Source: Hirundichthys speculiger
Lineage: Eukaryota > Chordata > Actinopteri > Beloniformes > Exocoetidae
DNA length: 64,000 nucleotides
NCBI GenBank assembly: GCA_018398805.1
Contig: JAGFBZ010000553.1
Location: 1-64,000, forward strand
Reading direction: 5' to 3'
Part shown: positions 27,201 to 39,200 of the stretch, piece by piece
Layout: each line of letters starts with the position of its first letter
Numbering within the stretch: position 1 is the stretch's first letter
Made by a program: the position numbers and the translations under genes
Notes under the pieces: model-generated
Told to the model about the DNA's origin: nothing
Database searches by the model: none
What the model saw: only the letters and a program-made list of their open reading frames with translations

Positions 27201-30200
27201 CGAGGTCTTAGCCGGATTAGTGGGAGCTCTGACTGAAACCCCGGTGATCTCCCATGATGCCTTCATGCAGATCAACCGAACCATCCAGGACCAGATATTC
27301 ATGAATCTCATCTCTAGATATCTTCTTCACGTTTGTTTATTTGCAAAAAGAGCACTTTTTTTTTTTTCATTAAAAATATTCTTTGCAGGATCGAGGACAA
27401 CATAAACGAACCCAGATCCTCATTTCCAAATGTCACCAGGGTGATTCGTCATTTTTGACTCGAGTGGCGCGCTCCAGTAAACGGGCTGCACTTAACCAAC
27501 ATCTGCAGCAGCTGCTTTGAGGAAATGAGCGTAATCCCTCAGAGATAAAGCGCCGTGCGTGTGCGGTCGGGCGTCTGCGTGTGTTCAGTTCCTGTTATCT
27601 TTAACTGTCATGCTTGTTTCCTTCTGCGTTTTACGGCTTTCTGAAGCGTGTGCGCGACGGTTTTATGTGGCCCGTTGGGCTGCGAGCCCCATGTGTGAGG
27701 AAGTTCACTAAAGTTTATGGGAACGTGACGGAAGCTTGTTTCTTTATTTTTGTCGCTGCTTCATGTTTTCATGTGTTCGGGGGAAAGTAGTTTTACCGTT
27801 TTTTTCTCGAGCCATAAAGGAAACTTGAGAGAAACTGCTGTCTGCTCTTTTACCGCTCGTATTATAGCAGTAAAAACCCGTTTGTTTTGTCCTTCACAGG
27901 CTTCTGTTTTACTGCTACATGTTGTACGGTCACGTAGCCGTTGAATCATGACTCAGTGATGTTTCATCAGACGTTTTAATGTTGATATTCAGGACATCTT
28001 TAACCTGAGTTATGACGGTGCTGTTGAAGCAGAGCTTGGTGTCTTGAACTCTCAGTAATGTGTGAGACAAACGAAACAAGAACAGTCCATTGTCCCCGAG
28101 CAGGGACTCTGAAGACAGGACTCTACGTTGGAACGTTGTTATCACCATCTTCGTTTCAGACGTTGCTGTCCGCACAGACCACGACGAATGTGGTCCGCTT
28201 GGTAACGTTGGTCTTCGTATCTCCTGTCACGATGACGTCGTCTTCTAGCCGGGTGGGAAACGACATTTATCAGGTCCGGCTCATATAAGATAAGCTGTAT
28301 TTGCTCTGTTGCTTTGTCCATCCGTCCATCCGTCCATCCATCATCCATCACCCGTCAAGTCTTATTTAGGGTCACAGGGATCTACTGGACCTGTCCCAGC
28401 TCTCTTTGGGTGAAAGGCAGTGGTCCACATGTAGACCAACAACCATGCACAATAAAGCTGAGCGATTTTATCGATTCTGCGATATATATCGATATTTTAT
28501 CGATTTTTCAGCCGTGGGTATCGATTAGGGATGGGCATAATTAATCGATTAATCGATGATTGATCATTAAGAATTTGGTCGAAGACATTCATTTTCGTCG
28601 ATGAACCGAATGTTTTTTTTTTTTTAATTTTAAACAATCCGAACGTAGGTTCTCAGTGCACGTCCTCAAACAACGCGATGCATTTCTCTGTGCCAGAAGG
28701 CCTAAAGGCTGATCAATAATTCTGCGTCAAAGCCACGCCCCAGCTATGCTGAAGGTGTGAACTGCTCCAACTGTAACTGCTTATCACAGCGGGAAACGTG
28801 ACTGGTAGATTCGTTCCCCTTCGTCTTTGTCTTTCCCACTGCTGCCGCTTCTTCATAGTTTTCAAGACAGGTAGAGCGATACCTTACGGTAACGGCGCCT
28901 ATAAAAATGACCGATGCTCAACATTTATCAGCACCAAATCATGTACAATATGCTTGATTTGCTCCGTTGCTGCGTCTGGGCTACATACAGCAAATAAACA
29001 AAGGGAACTCGGCAGCTGGAGCTGCAGCTCCGCAGATGAGAACCCACACTGCCATCTAGTGGTTGGCGGTTTAATTACAGAGTGACGTAAACAATAATGC
29101 ACGAATATAAACACCAGAGACAGCGTAGGAGCCGTGTGTAGCCTAGCATAAAGCATAAATTGGTCTTAAATGTACTCTGCAGGAACGTCATTTGGAGGCG
29201 AAGCCGAAGCACAGCAGAGAGGGATTAGAAGTGTTTTTAGAATCAAAAGCAGAGTCCGTCTTCTTTTCAATATTATTAAGTTCTCCTTTAATGCTTTAAT
29301 GTCACTTCAGCCTCTTTGCAGACATGTGCTCCCCTCTATTAATTAGACATCAGCTGTTGCTTGTCATGTCCGAATTATCTTGATGTTTTTGTGTTACGCG
29401 TCGGTGGTACTGCAGTCAGACAAAGGCGCTGTGGCGGCGGGTCGGTCTGGTTTCCGGTACTTTCAACGTCTCAGGTCCGCAGTGCTTTGAGCAGAATGCA
29501 GGATGCATGTTAGCTTGACATGGATCATCTGGGGGAGGGAACCCCAACAGTTTATGTAAAAGATCACTTTTCTGTCAGGGATCCTTGTCTTGATTTTGTT
29601 GTCATTCCTCTAAACCTTGACTTAAATTTAGGAAGTGTTTATCCAGATAGCTGATATAAAACAAGAGACAACATCTTTTGTGCTCTGTTTGTGCATTTTG
29701 AAGAGGTAAATTGAAATCTACTTTTTGTTTTTCTCCTTAGAGTACTCAGATTGATCCGGAGGAGCTGTTCACTAAATTGGATCGGATTGGAAAGGGATCT
29801 TTCGGAGAGGTGGGCACATTTCCTCTGTGGACCCTGGTTAACGGTTCCTCATGTTCCTTCCTGAAGTAGAATTTTCTCATTTAGGTCCTTTTGTCGCTCT
29901 CTTCTGCAGGTGTTCAAGGGCATCGATAATCGCTCTCAGAGCGTCGTTGCCATTAAGACGATAGATCTGGAGGAGGCGGAGGATGAGATCGAGGACATCC
30001 AGCAGGAGATCACGGTGCTCAGTCAGTGCGACAGTCCGTTCATCACGAAGTACTACGGATCCTACCTGAAGGTAACGACAGAGCGTGGTTTTGTTTGTCT
30101 TCGTGGCTGAACTGAGTCACATTTGAAAGGAGATTAGGAAAATGGGGGGGGGGGGGGGTCTGGGGTACTTCCATGAGATCTCCTCATTCATCGCCAGTAT

Positions 30201-33200
30201 CAGTGTATGCAAAAACAGCAAACAGAAACTCTGCAACCTTCTCAGCTCTCTAGCGATGATCTTTTCATTATTGTTTTTTTTATTTTAAAACCTTCAGTTT
30301 AATTGTTTAGTTTTTCTAAAATTATATTGGTGGTTTGCAAATGGTGAAAGTGGTGCACTATCACCGCTAAGAGTGTTCATTTGCTAAGTCAGTGGATCCT
30401 ACCAGGTCCGACGCTGTAAAGATTAGGGGTGAGTATTGGACCTCACAATACGATATGTATCATGATACTTGGCTCACGATGCGATATTATCATAATATCA
30501 CGATATATTACGATATTCTACCCAGTAAATTTCAAATTTGAAAGTAGAGATGAAAAATCAAGTTGCTGTATATGTTCATCAGATGATATTGATCATTTAG
30601 AGGACAAATTGAGTCAAAACTATTTGCTTCAAAACAAACTATTTATTGTTTATTATTGGTGTTTTTGCACATTTAAGCGAATGAATGAATTTTCCTAAAA
30701 ATCGATATTAAGAGCTGAAAAATCGATATTATATTGGGCGACCAAATATCGCGATATATCGCCAAATTGATTTTTTTTTCACATCCCAAGTAAAGATGCA
30801 ATCGCTGAAAGGATCGAGGAGGTCCTAGCCTCCTAGGATCTACTCCAGAGATCCCCACTCAACAAAACCTGTTGCACATGTATTTATATTGCACATAAAT
30901 ACATGTACAACTAGAAAAGCACTCGGAGAGCGCAGACCTCCGCCAAGTGCGCTAATTCCCCCATATAGCGATTTAGAGATTGCGATAAAATCCGCGTTCT
31001 GGATCAGATCTGGATCAGCCCCTTAAATTTGATAGAGGTTCCCATTGTCAATCCCTAAGTCAAATTTCATGAGTTTTGGCCAATAGTTAACGGAGATAAT
31101 GGCCACGGTTACATGATGTTTTTTAATTCAGAATTAATAATTCTGAATTAAATAATTCCAAGTTAAACTGTTTTCCTTCGAGTTTACATGGAAATAGTAA
31201 TTCCGAATTGAGGTTTACATGGAAAACACATTTGTTCGGCTTTATCCAATTCCGCTTTAGGTCTGGGGGTTGGGAAGGGTTCTGATTGGATGGGGGGGGC
31301 GGACGTCTTTACATCTACTGGAAAAAAAAACAAACTTAGCAACAACTCGATTAGCAACAACATTCCACTTATTTTTGACCTGGGTGGCGTCTCTATCTGT
31401 GAAACCTCCTTCATTTAACCTGGCCGCTACAACTTTGAAAAGCTCACAATTTTTATGTTTCCTGCCATCTGTTCTTTTAATTATTTCCAGTTCCTCCAAG
31501 CTATTTATTAAATAAATCGTCTCTGCTCTTGACCACCATTTACTGCGTGCTGCCATCTTGAAACTTTGTTTTGAAAACAAACCCAGCACGGAATATAAGC
31601 GTCATCGCGACAGACGGGCAAGAGAACTAGCATGCGCAGAAAGACGGGAATTGATTTAAACAGGAATGAGTGTAAACATGACCGCGGAATTATTTTATTC
31701 GGAATTAAAATCAAAAATAAACCAGCCACTTACTTCAGAATTAAGTTTAATTCGGAATTGACATTTTCATTCGGAATTAGGTGTTTACATGGTAACTTTT
31801 ATTCGGATTTAACTTTAATTCTGAATTAATGAGGAATTAAACTTCCCATGTAAACGCACGGATTGAGAAACAAAATTTTCGGCCCCATTGACCGCAATGT
31901 TATCGAAAATTTGAAAGTGATCCAGAATCCAGGATTTCTTCCGGATCAGAGCCAAAATGAAATCAGTTCTTTCTTTTCACATTTCTGACAACTACTGAAA
32001 ATTTCATCAAAATCCATCCATAACTTTTTGAGTTATCTTGATCACAGACAGACAGATAAACGCCGGCGGAGGGTAACAAATGGGCATGTGGGAAAACAAA
32101 ATTTTAGTTTTTTGCCCAAGATCGAGGTTGTTCATTGTTTCCAACATGCTCATTATTTTTCTCTCATATCACATTGAAAGGTTTTTCCAAAGGGGATTTA
32201 TTGCAGCTTGTGGTAGATAAAGTTTATTTCTATTTTACTTCAGAAAACAAACTGTTGCTGTTTCTGTTTCAGGGCAGTAAATTATGGATCATAATGGAGT
32301 ATCTCGGTGGAGGTTCGGCGCTCGACTTGGTGAGTCTCCAACCTTTATGGCTGTTTTATTCTGCACTTCCATTTACGTCCAAGTGCACACAAACATAATA
32401 AGCTCATGGTTTTCTGTGGTGGTTCTCTAATGTTTTAGCTCAGTACGTTAGACTGATGCGTCTCTGTCGAGGCCTGTCCTGACTGAAGGGCGTGTCTGAA
32501 CGCCTCACCTGCAGCGCATCATTAGCTGCTATATCTTTGTAATGACATGTTGGTTTTGTGCGTGCGCAGCTGCGGGCGGGTCCGTTTGACGAGTCTCAGA
32601 TTGCCACCATGCTGAAGGAGATCCTGAAGGGTCTCGACTACCTTCACTCCGAGAAGAAGATCCACAGAGACATCAAAGGTGAGGACGGGATTAAACACGG
32701 GACTTTTAATAAGCGGGAGGGGAACTGCTCTCCAGTTTCAGCCCTTCTTCCTCCACCCAGGTGTCTACTGGGTGTTTGTGAAGCCTCTGCTGATGACATC
32801 ACGTGGGTTAGGGTTAGGGGTTAGGGGTTAGGGTTAGGGCGTCACGGCGTCATCTCCAGACTGGGTTCAGCCAGTTATACCTGATTTTATTTCAGCTGAA
32901 TTCAGTTTAGTTGTTTAGTGCTGATTCATAGCAGAAGTCCCCTCAGGGGACTTTACGGAGACATTTCACTACAGTCAGATTAATACAGTCAGATTTAGCG
33001 TTCGCTATTATTTTTGAGTGCATAACAGGACGAAGGTAACTGCTGAGGTAGATCCACACGTATATGGAAGTTGAAGAAATCTTCCGATTCGTGCCCCAGT
33101 CCCAGCCCTGGACGTTGCATATTTAGAGCCTGACAGTTTTCCTGGATTTTTTAAAAAAAATTTTAAGGCTGGGCAAGTTAATGCGTTATTATCGAGTTAA

Positions 33201-36200
33201 CTCATTAATTTATTAACGCCGACATTTATTTTATCGCACGTTAACGCATGTTTCTCACATGCTTTTGTTTTGAAAAGTCTGTTTCTGGCTGCTGCGTAAC
33301 CGGAAGACAATTGACAGGTAAACATGCGAAAACACCTAAAACAGACATGAAAAACGATAAAAAAACTGTATACTTTACAGTTCGGGTAGCAACTCAGGTA
33401 GCATTATTAACAATTCTGTCTGAAAAAGAAAATTCTGGACTGCAACAAAGCTATTGTGTCATTCCTCCATGTTACATCAGACTTCAGTGCAGCTCCATCT
33501 AGTGGCACAGATGTGTAATGACATCAGAAAGTTCAGTCCTCCATTATAAAACAAATTCAGTTCTGTGGCCCGTTTTTTTAATTTCGTATTTTTGACTCTA
33601 AACTCTAAAATTTAAATATATATATATAAAAATATATATAAAAAAAGAGGCATTTTTTCATTTTTTTGTGTTAGATTAAAAAATGAAAAACGTAATAAAA
33701 TGTCACTTTTTAATTTCTTTAATTTTTGATTGACAAGTGTAAATGGAAAGAATGAATGATACATGGATTAGTATAGTACTGAACTTTAACATGGACATTT
33801 TCATTTTAAAGTTCTCCCAGACGGAGGAGGATTCAACAGAAACAAGGTTATTTGTAACAACTGACAAGTTGAACTCCCCGTTAAAAGTTTCTGCTGTTAC
33901 CTCAGAAATTACCTGTTTTAATGTTCTGATTGTGCTGAGACACAATCATTTGTTGGATTTTGTTTGTAGACTATTTTTTTAAATTTTTTATAAAAACAGG
34001 AAAAACACTACTTTTGAATTCATTATTTGATTTTGCGTATACAATGCGAGTAATCGTGATCAATCAGAGAAATCATGCGATTAATCGCGATTAAAAATTT
34101 TAATCGTTGCCCAGCCCTAATTTATTTTAAATTGATTGTGTTGGTGTTGTGTGAAGTAGTTGGTGTCTTACGTACAGAAGACAGAAGTCACTTTGGAGAA
34201 CCATAGAGGAAATATGGTGGAGATTTAGGCTAATGGCTAACAGCTACCTCATGAATTTCATAGTTAACACTGTATTGGATGAATTTACGTCGGGGTAAAT
34301 ATGATTGATCAATACATTTTCCTTTTTTTTTTTGTGTCTGCATTTACATTCATGGTTAGGGCCATCATCTAGCCAAATCATTAAATGGTAAAAAATAGGC
34401 AAAAAACAACAACAACAACCCCGAAATGTATTTTACTTTTACGTAGCATCATAATCTACTGGATTTTCTGCTTTTCTGTGGTTGTTTGCTGCTGTAATTG
34501 CAGAGCAACAAACAGCAGGTGGCAGTGTGGGTTGTTTTTTTGTTTACTGCAGCGCTGTAGCCTGCAGGGTTGTGCTTCCTTTTGTTTACTTCGTATATGT
34601 GGCTCAGACAGAACACAGTTGGTTCTAAATGTTGGGCATGAGTCATGAAAACGACAAAGAAGGAGCCGGAAAAGATGAACGGTGCGACCGAGTGAACCGA
34701 TGGCGTTTGTTGATGCGTGGGAACATTTGGTGGGAGGGGCTTCCCCGGCGACGGCGTTCGGCACTGAAGCATAAACGGAGCCGTGAGGGAAAATCTGCTT
34801 CTGTTCTCTCCTTAAAGAGTTTAAATGTTGATATATTTAAGCAACTCATTAAATGAACACACCTCCATATTTCTGACATATTTTGCCGTCTCTGCTGGAG
34901 TCCAAATTGTTTGTCTATAAAAATTGAAAGTAAACAGACTGAGGACTGAGGAGGTCCCCAGGAAGTCCACATGTTCTTTCCGATATTAGAGATAACTCCA
35001 AATAATCATCTCTTAAATGAGAGTCCAGGTTCAAAACAAACATCTGTATTTCAAGCCTGTTGTGTTGCTCTGGAAGCTAACAGTAACACATTGGTTTATG
35101 TTTTGTGCGCTAAATGGCTCTTTGATTTGTCTCCGTAGCCGCCAACGTCCTGCTGTCGGAGCACGGCCAGGTGAAGCTGGCCGACTTCGGCGTGGCCGGT
35201 CAGCTGACCGACACGCAGATCAAAAGGGAAACCTTCGTGGGAACGCCGTTCTGGATGGCGCCCGAGGTCATCCAGCAGTCCGCCTACGACTCAAAGGTCA
35301 GAGCCCTGTTTGTTTTAGCGCAGACACCTTTGTGGTCCGTGTTCATCCCTCTAAGCCCCTCAGCTGTGGGCTGTTTTTGTTTGAAAGGCCGACGGCTCCA
35401 CAGCTGCACGGCTCTGGAGCGAAATCTCACGTTGAGACAAAAACACCTTTAATTCCACATTTATGGGTCTATATTCAGCATTATGGTTGTTTGACTGGGA
35501 CTGAGCTGGGTTATATATGGATACGTAGGAGCCTACTTTGGGTTGGCTACATACCAGATAACTTTAGGCCCAGTTGTGAGCCTGATATTTTTCCCTCCAC
35601 AGTCACAAACAGGGACGTGGCCTGATGCAGTAGATTACTAGTCCAAACAACTCTTGAGGGTGTGGTGCCCATAAGATTATTTTACTGCCCGTAAGATTAT
35701 TATAGTGCCCCCAGTTGAGTCTGAGCCTTCCTGGTCTGCAGTCAGTAGCATCACCATCCAGATGTTGGTGCTTGAACACCTCACCAACAGCAGCAGCCAA
35801 CAAGCCCCGTTGAATCACGTTTGATCGCACGAGCTTCTGGGAGATCTCGTGTCTGGGGAATCTCCAACGGTGGTCCGCGTGGTCTCGGTCTGGTAACAGG
35901 AAATTATGACGTCATCCCGATAAGTCCGATATCACGACGAATAGCCCCGATAACATATATATTTTGTCAACACAGCAGTGTCTCGCTCCCTCTGAAAACC
36001 CTTGAATAACCGGCAGTGAATGTTTGTGTTCAATGTAACGTCGGCATAATCAGAAAAATGATTTCTCAGTCAGGGAAATCAAGAATACCCCCTCATGCCA
36101 GAAAACAACTTGTTAAGTCGGTTATAATTTTAGTAGTTGCTGACTTTAATTGATATTTGCAGTATTTTCCCACATGTTAGACAAAAAAGAAAAAAATAGA

Positions 36201-39200
36201 AAAGGCAGAAAGAACGACTAGCAAATGAGGGATTGTCGGAATTTACGTTACACCTTGAATGCAGCCTGCAGCACAGCGCTGATCACAACAAACATGGCGG
36301 CGTGGAACTTCGTTAAAGTTTCAGAAGAAGATAGTTTGGTGGTTATTTGTGACGAATCCTCCGAGTGAATTCTACGAGGAGGGAAGCACAAGCTTTAATA
36401 CGAAAAACCTGATCAGCCACCTACAACATAACAATCACTTCCATGGAGTTTTGAAATCGCGCTAACGTGAGCTAACGCGAGCTAATGCTAACGTGCGCAA
36501 GCCAGCAGCAGTCTCCCCTCTCCTCTCTCATCTAAAGCTTCCATGAGATAAAAAAAAACAAAAAACTACTGAACCTCATTTACTTTAATTAAAGGTATTA
36601 ATTTAAATGGAACCACAAGTCAAAATCCTTTAAATGTTAATCTTTTTCAGTTAGTAATTCTGATGCATGTATTTCCGTCAGTTAAAGGAGCCTTTATTTT
36701 TTATATCAGTCAGTAATGAACCTTATTTAAGTTAATGTGAGATATCAAATAGGTTTGTTTGATAGTTTTAATGAAAATGTTTGAGAGGCTTGACAATAGT
36801 TTTTCAATGGAAAAAATAAATATCTGTTCATTTAAAGAGTCCAAACTATTTTTGATTTTGTTCATAGTATTGATGTAATGATCTTAGGTATATGTGTGTG
36901 TTATCAGTTATCGGTTTTAAAAAACAGTTATCGTGCATCCCTATTTAAAAGCCATGACCTCGACTTTTCAGCTGGTCGTCGTGACACATTTTCTGACGAG
37001 CGCTCTACGTCTGCTGGTGGGAGCGCGCTCACCTGTGCGTGCACGTGAGAGCGCAGGAACAGAAGTGCCGCGCTGTCATGTAAGATGACAGATAACACAA
37101 GGCCATTTAGTCGGTTTAATAAAAGAACAAGTTTGGAGGAGCTGTGACCTTAAATGACTTCTGCTGTGATCTGGCGCTATAAAAGATTCAGTTAAATTTA
37201 ACTTTAGCTAATAAATTAAGCTTGTTGTTTAGCTCAGGAACGTTTCGTTCCTGTCGGTATGAAGGTATTGATTTGATCTGGTGACATCTGTCCGTCTGGT
37301 TAACTCTCTGGAGCTGCTTTGTAGCGTCTTCAGAGGTGCTTTTTAAACTCCGTTGGGTTTAAAGGAGCAGTTTATATCTCAGATTGCTTCCACTCACTTT
37401 GCATGTCGCCGTAGCAACCTGGCGCATGCGGACCTGTCGTTAAATTTGGCTCTGCAGTAGTTTGCATTATTTCCAGTGTGTTCTCGGCTTTATTTGCATG
37501 AAAGCGACGAGTCCCCGCCGTCCCGATGCCTGCCTGTGTTGGACGCTCAGCGAAGCAGGTGATGACACAATAAGAGTCCAGTTTTTCCAGTCTGCTGGGA
37601 TTCCCTCATCGGCTTATTTGTGTATTTAGTGTTTTAAAGGGTTTGAATGTAGCTCATTTAGGCGTATTTTTGTCAAACACTCAGTAGTACAGCTCAGGTT
37701 TGTGATACCGGATATGAAGGTAAACAAAAGTGTAATGAAGTGATTTGTTGCTCATGTTTTCACATTTCACGTCGCAAGAAAGTTTGTCTAAAAGTTTGAC
37801 CCGACTCATGACGCACCTCTCTAGCTGAGTTTTATGTAGCTGTTCCTTTTAGCGTCTGCTATGCGCAGCTGTATAACAAGAACTGGACAAAGAGTCTGTG
37901 ATGTCACCCATAGTTTTCTGATGGGTGAATTTAAAGCGCCCCCGCTCCCTTGTTTTTGGACCTGCGGAGTCCACGCAACGCCGGTTAATCAAAAGTCACC
38001 TGAGGGTCAGTTGGAAGACGTCCATCTTACCTGCTACCACAGGCTAGTGCTTTTAGCTTTGCTATGCTTGCGGTGAACATCGCTAACTAAATTCAAATTC
38101 AAATTCAAAAATACTTTATTAATCCTCCAAGGGGGAAATTCAAGTTTCAGTACACCAGTCTGGTGAACTAGTGGAGCTGCCGGCGTCCAGCGCTCCTTTT
38201 CATGCCCGGTCCCGTGGTCCGAGTGCTAACTCCAGATAACAGCCGTTAACAGCCGTTAAAACAGTTAACAGCCGTTAGAACCAGTATATCTCCATAATGA
38301 TGACAGTGAGATATCTCCAGGTCAGAGGAGGAAACACCGATGAACCAGACCCTCTCCTCTGGGAAGACTGAGCTCCATTCAGTCCGTCGAGCGACGGAGC
38401 CGACCGTCCCAGAGCCCGGTTCATCATGCGGACCGGACCAGGCCGTTGTCGTCTCCCCCGGCGGTGCTGGGCCCCACCAGGTCACCAGACGGCCCCTGCC
38501 AGGTCAGCTGACCCATCCGGCGTGTAGACTGCTGGACGGGGGCAGCATGCCGCCGCCGCCGCTACGTCGGGGGCTCCCGTCCCGGCTCAGTGACGCTTCA
38601 GCCCGGATCCAGTGGCGGTGGTTGCCGCGGTGGAAGCAGTTCAGGACTACTTAGCTTTCCCGAACCGGCCTCCAGCGACACCGTCCATGTCCGCGGCGGC
38701 AGGAGCACCGATCCGCCCCCTGCAGACAGTATGTAGACATCCGACCGTAGATCACCACAAACCGGGCACAAACTGGAGCGTCCAGCGTCGCAGGGATGAG
38801 TCCCCGGAGCAGCAGCGAGTAGCCTCCATGCCAGGCGTCATCCGGGCAACGGATAAAGCTGTCTTACGTTCATTCTGATCAAATCAGTCCATCCGCCCTC
38901 GTTTCAGACGTTGTTACGGAAACGTCTGAAAGCAGGACTGTCGGTGCCAGAGCCCAAAACGAGAACTGTCGGAGCTCCGGGTGAACTCGGCCAGCGCCAC
39001 CTTCGGTTGTAGCTGGCAGCATAGCCAGAGGCAGCCGCTGACTGGTTACGTGGCTTGTTTGGAGCAACGGGCAGCAGCGGTTAGACTGCAGCCAGTAGGC
39101 GGCAGCTGAAGGACGCGGTAGCTGCAAGTTCTTGGCCCCCAGTGAAACGCCGGTAGCCAGCGTTCAGCCATCGCAATCGGCTGGAGACCTCTTTAGCTCT

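Larger units (their letters stand above)
30905..32090 (+). repeat. Dispersed repeat (CTCCGCCAAG family) interrupted by a Harbinger-like element
   Basis: The two halves (30905-31097 and about 31862-32090) together match an uninterrupted copy at 61951-62527: GCGCAGACCTCCGCCAAG at the start, GTCAATCCCT, TTTCATGAGTTTTG, then CCATAACTTTTTGAGTTATC and ACAGACAGATAAACGC at the end. The repeat class is not certain. Confidence 0.75.

Noticed and set aside
27112..27405. 97-codon frame in stk26 intron 1
   Set aside because: No recognised domain, no splice context, overlaps an antisense frame; more likely chance or old repeat.
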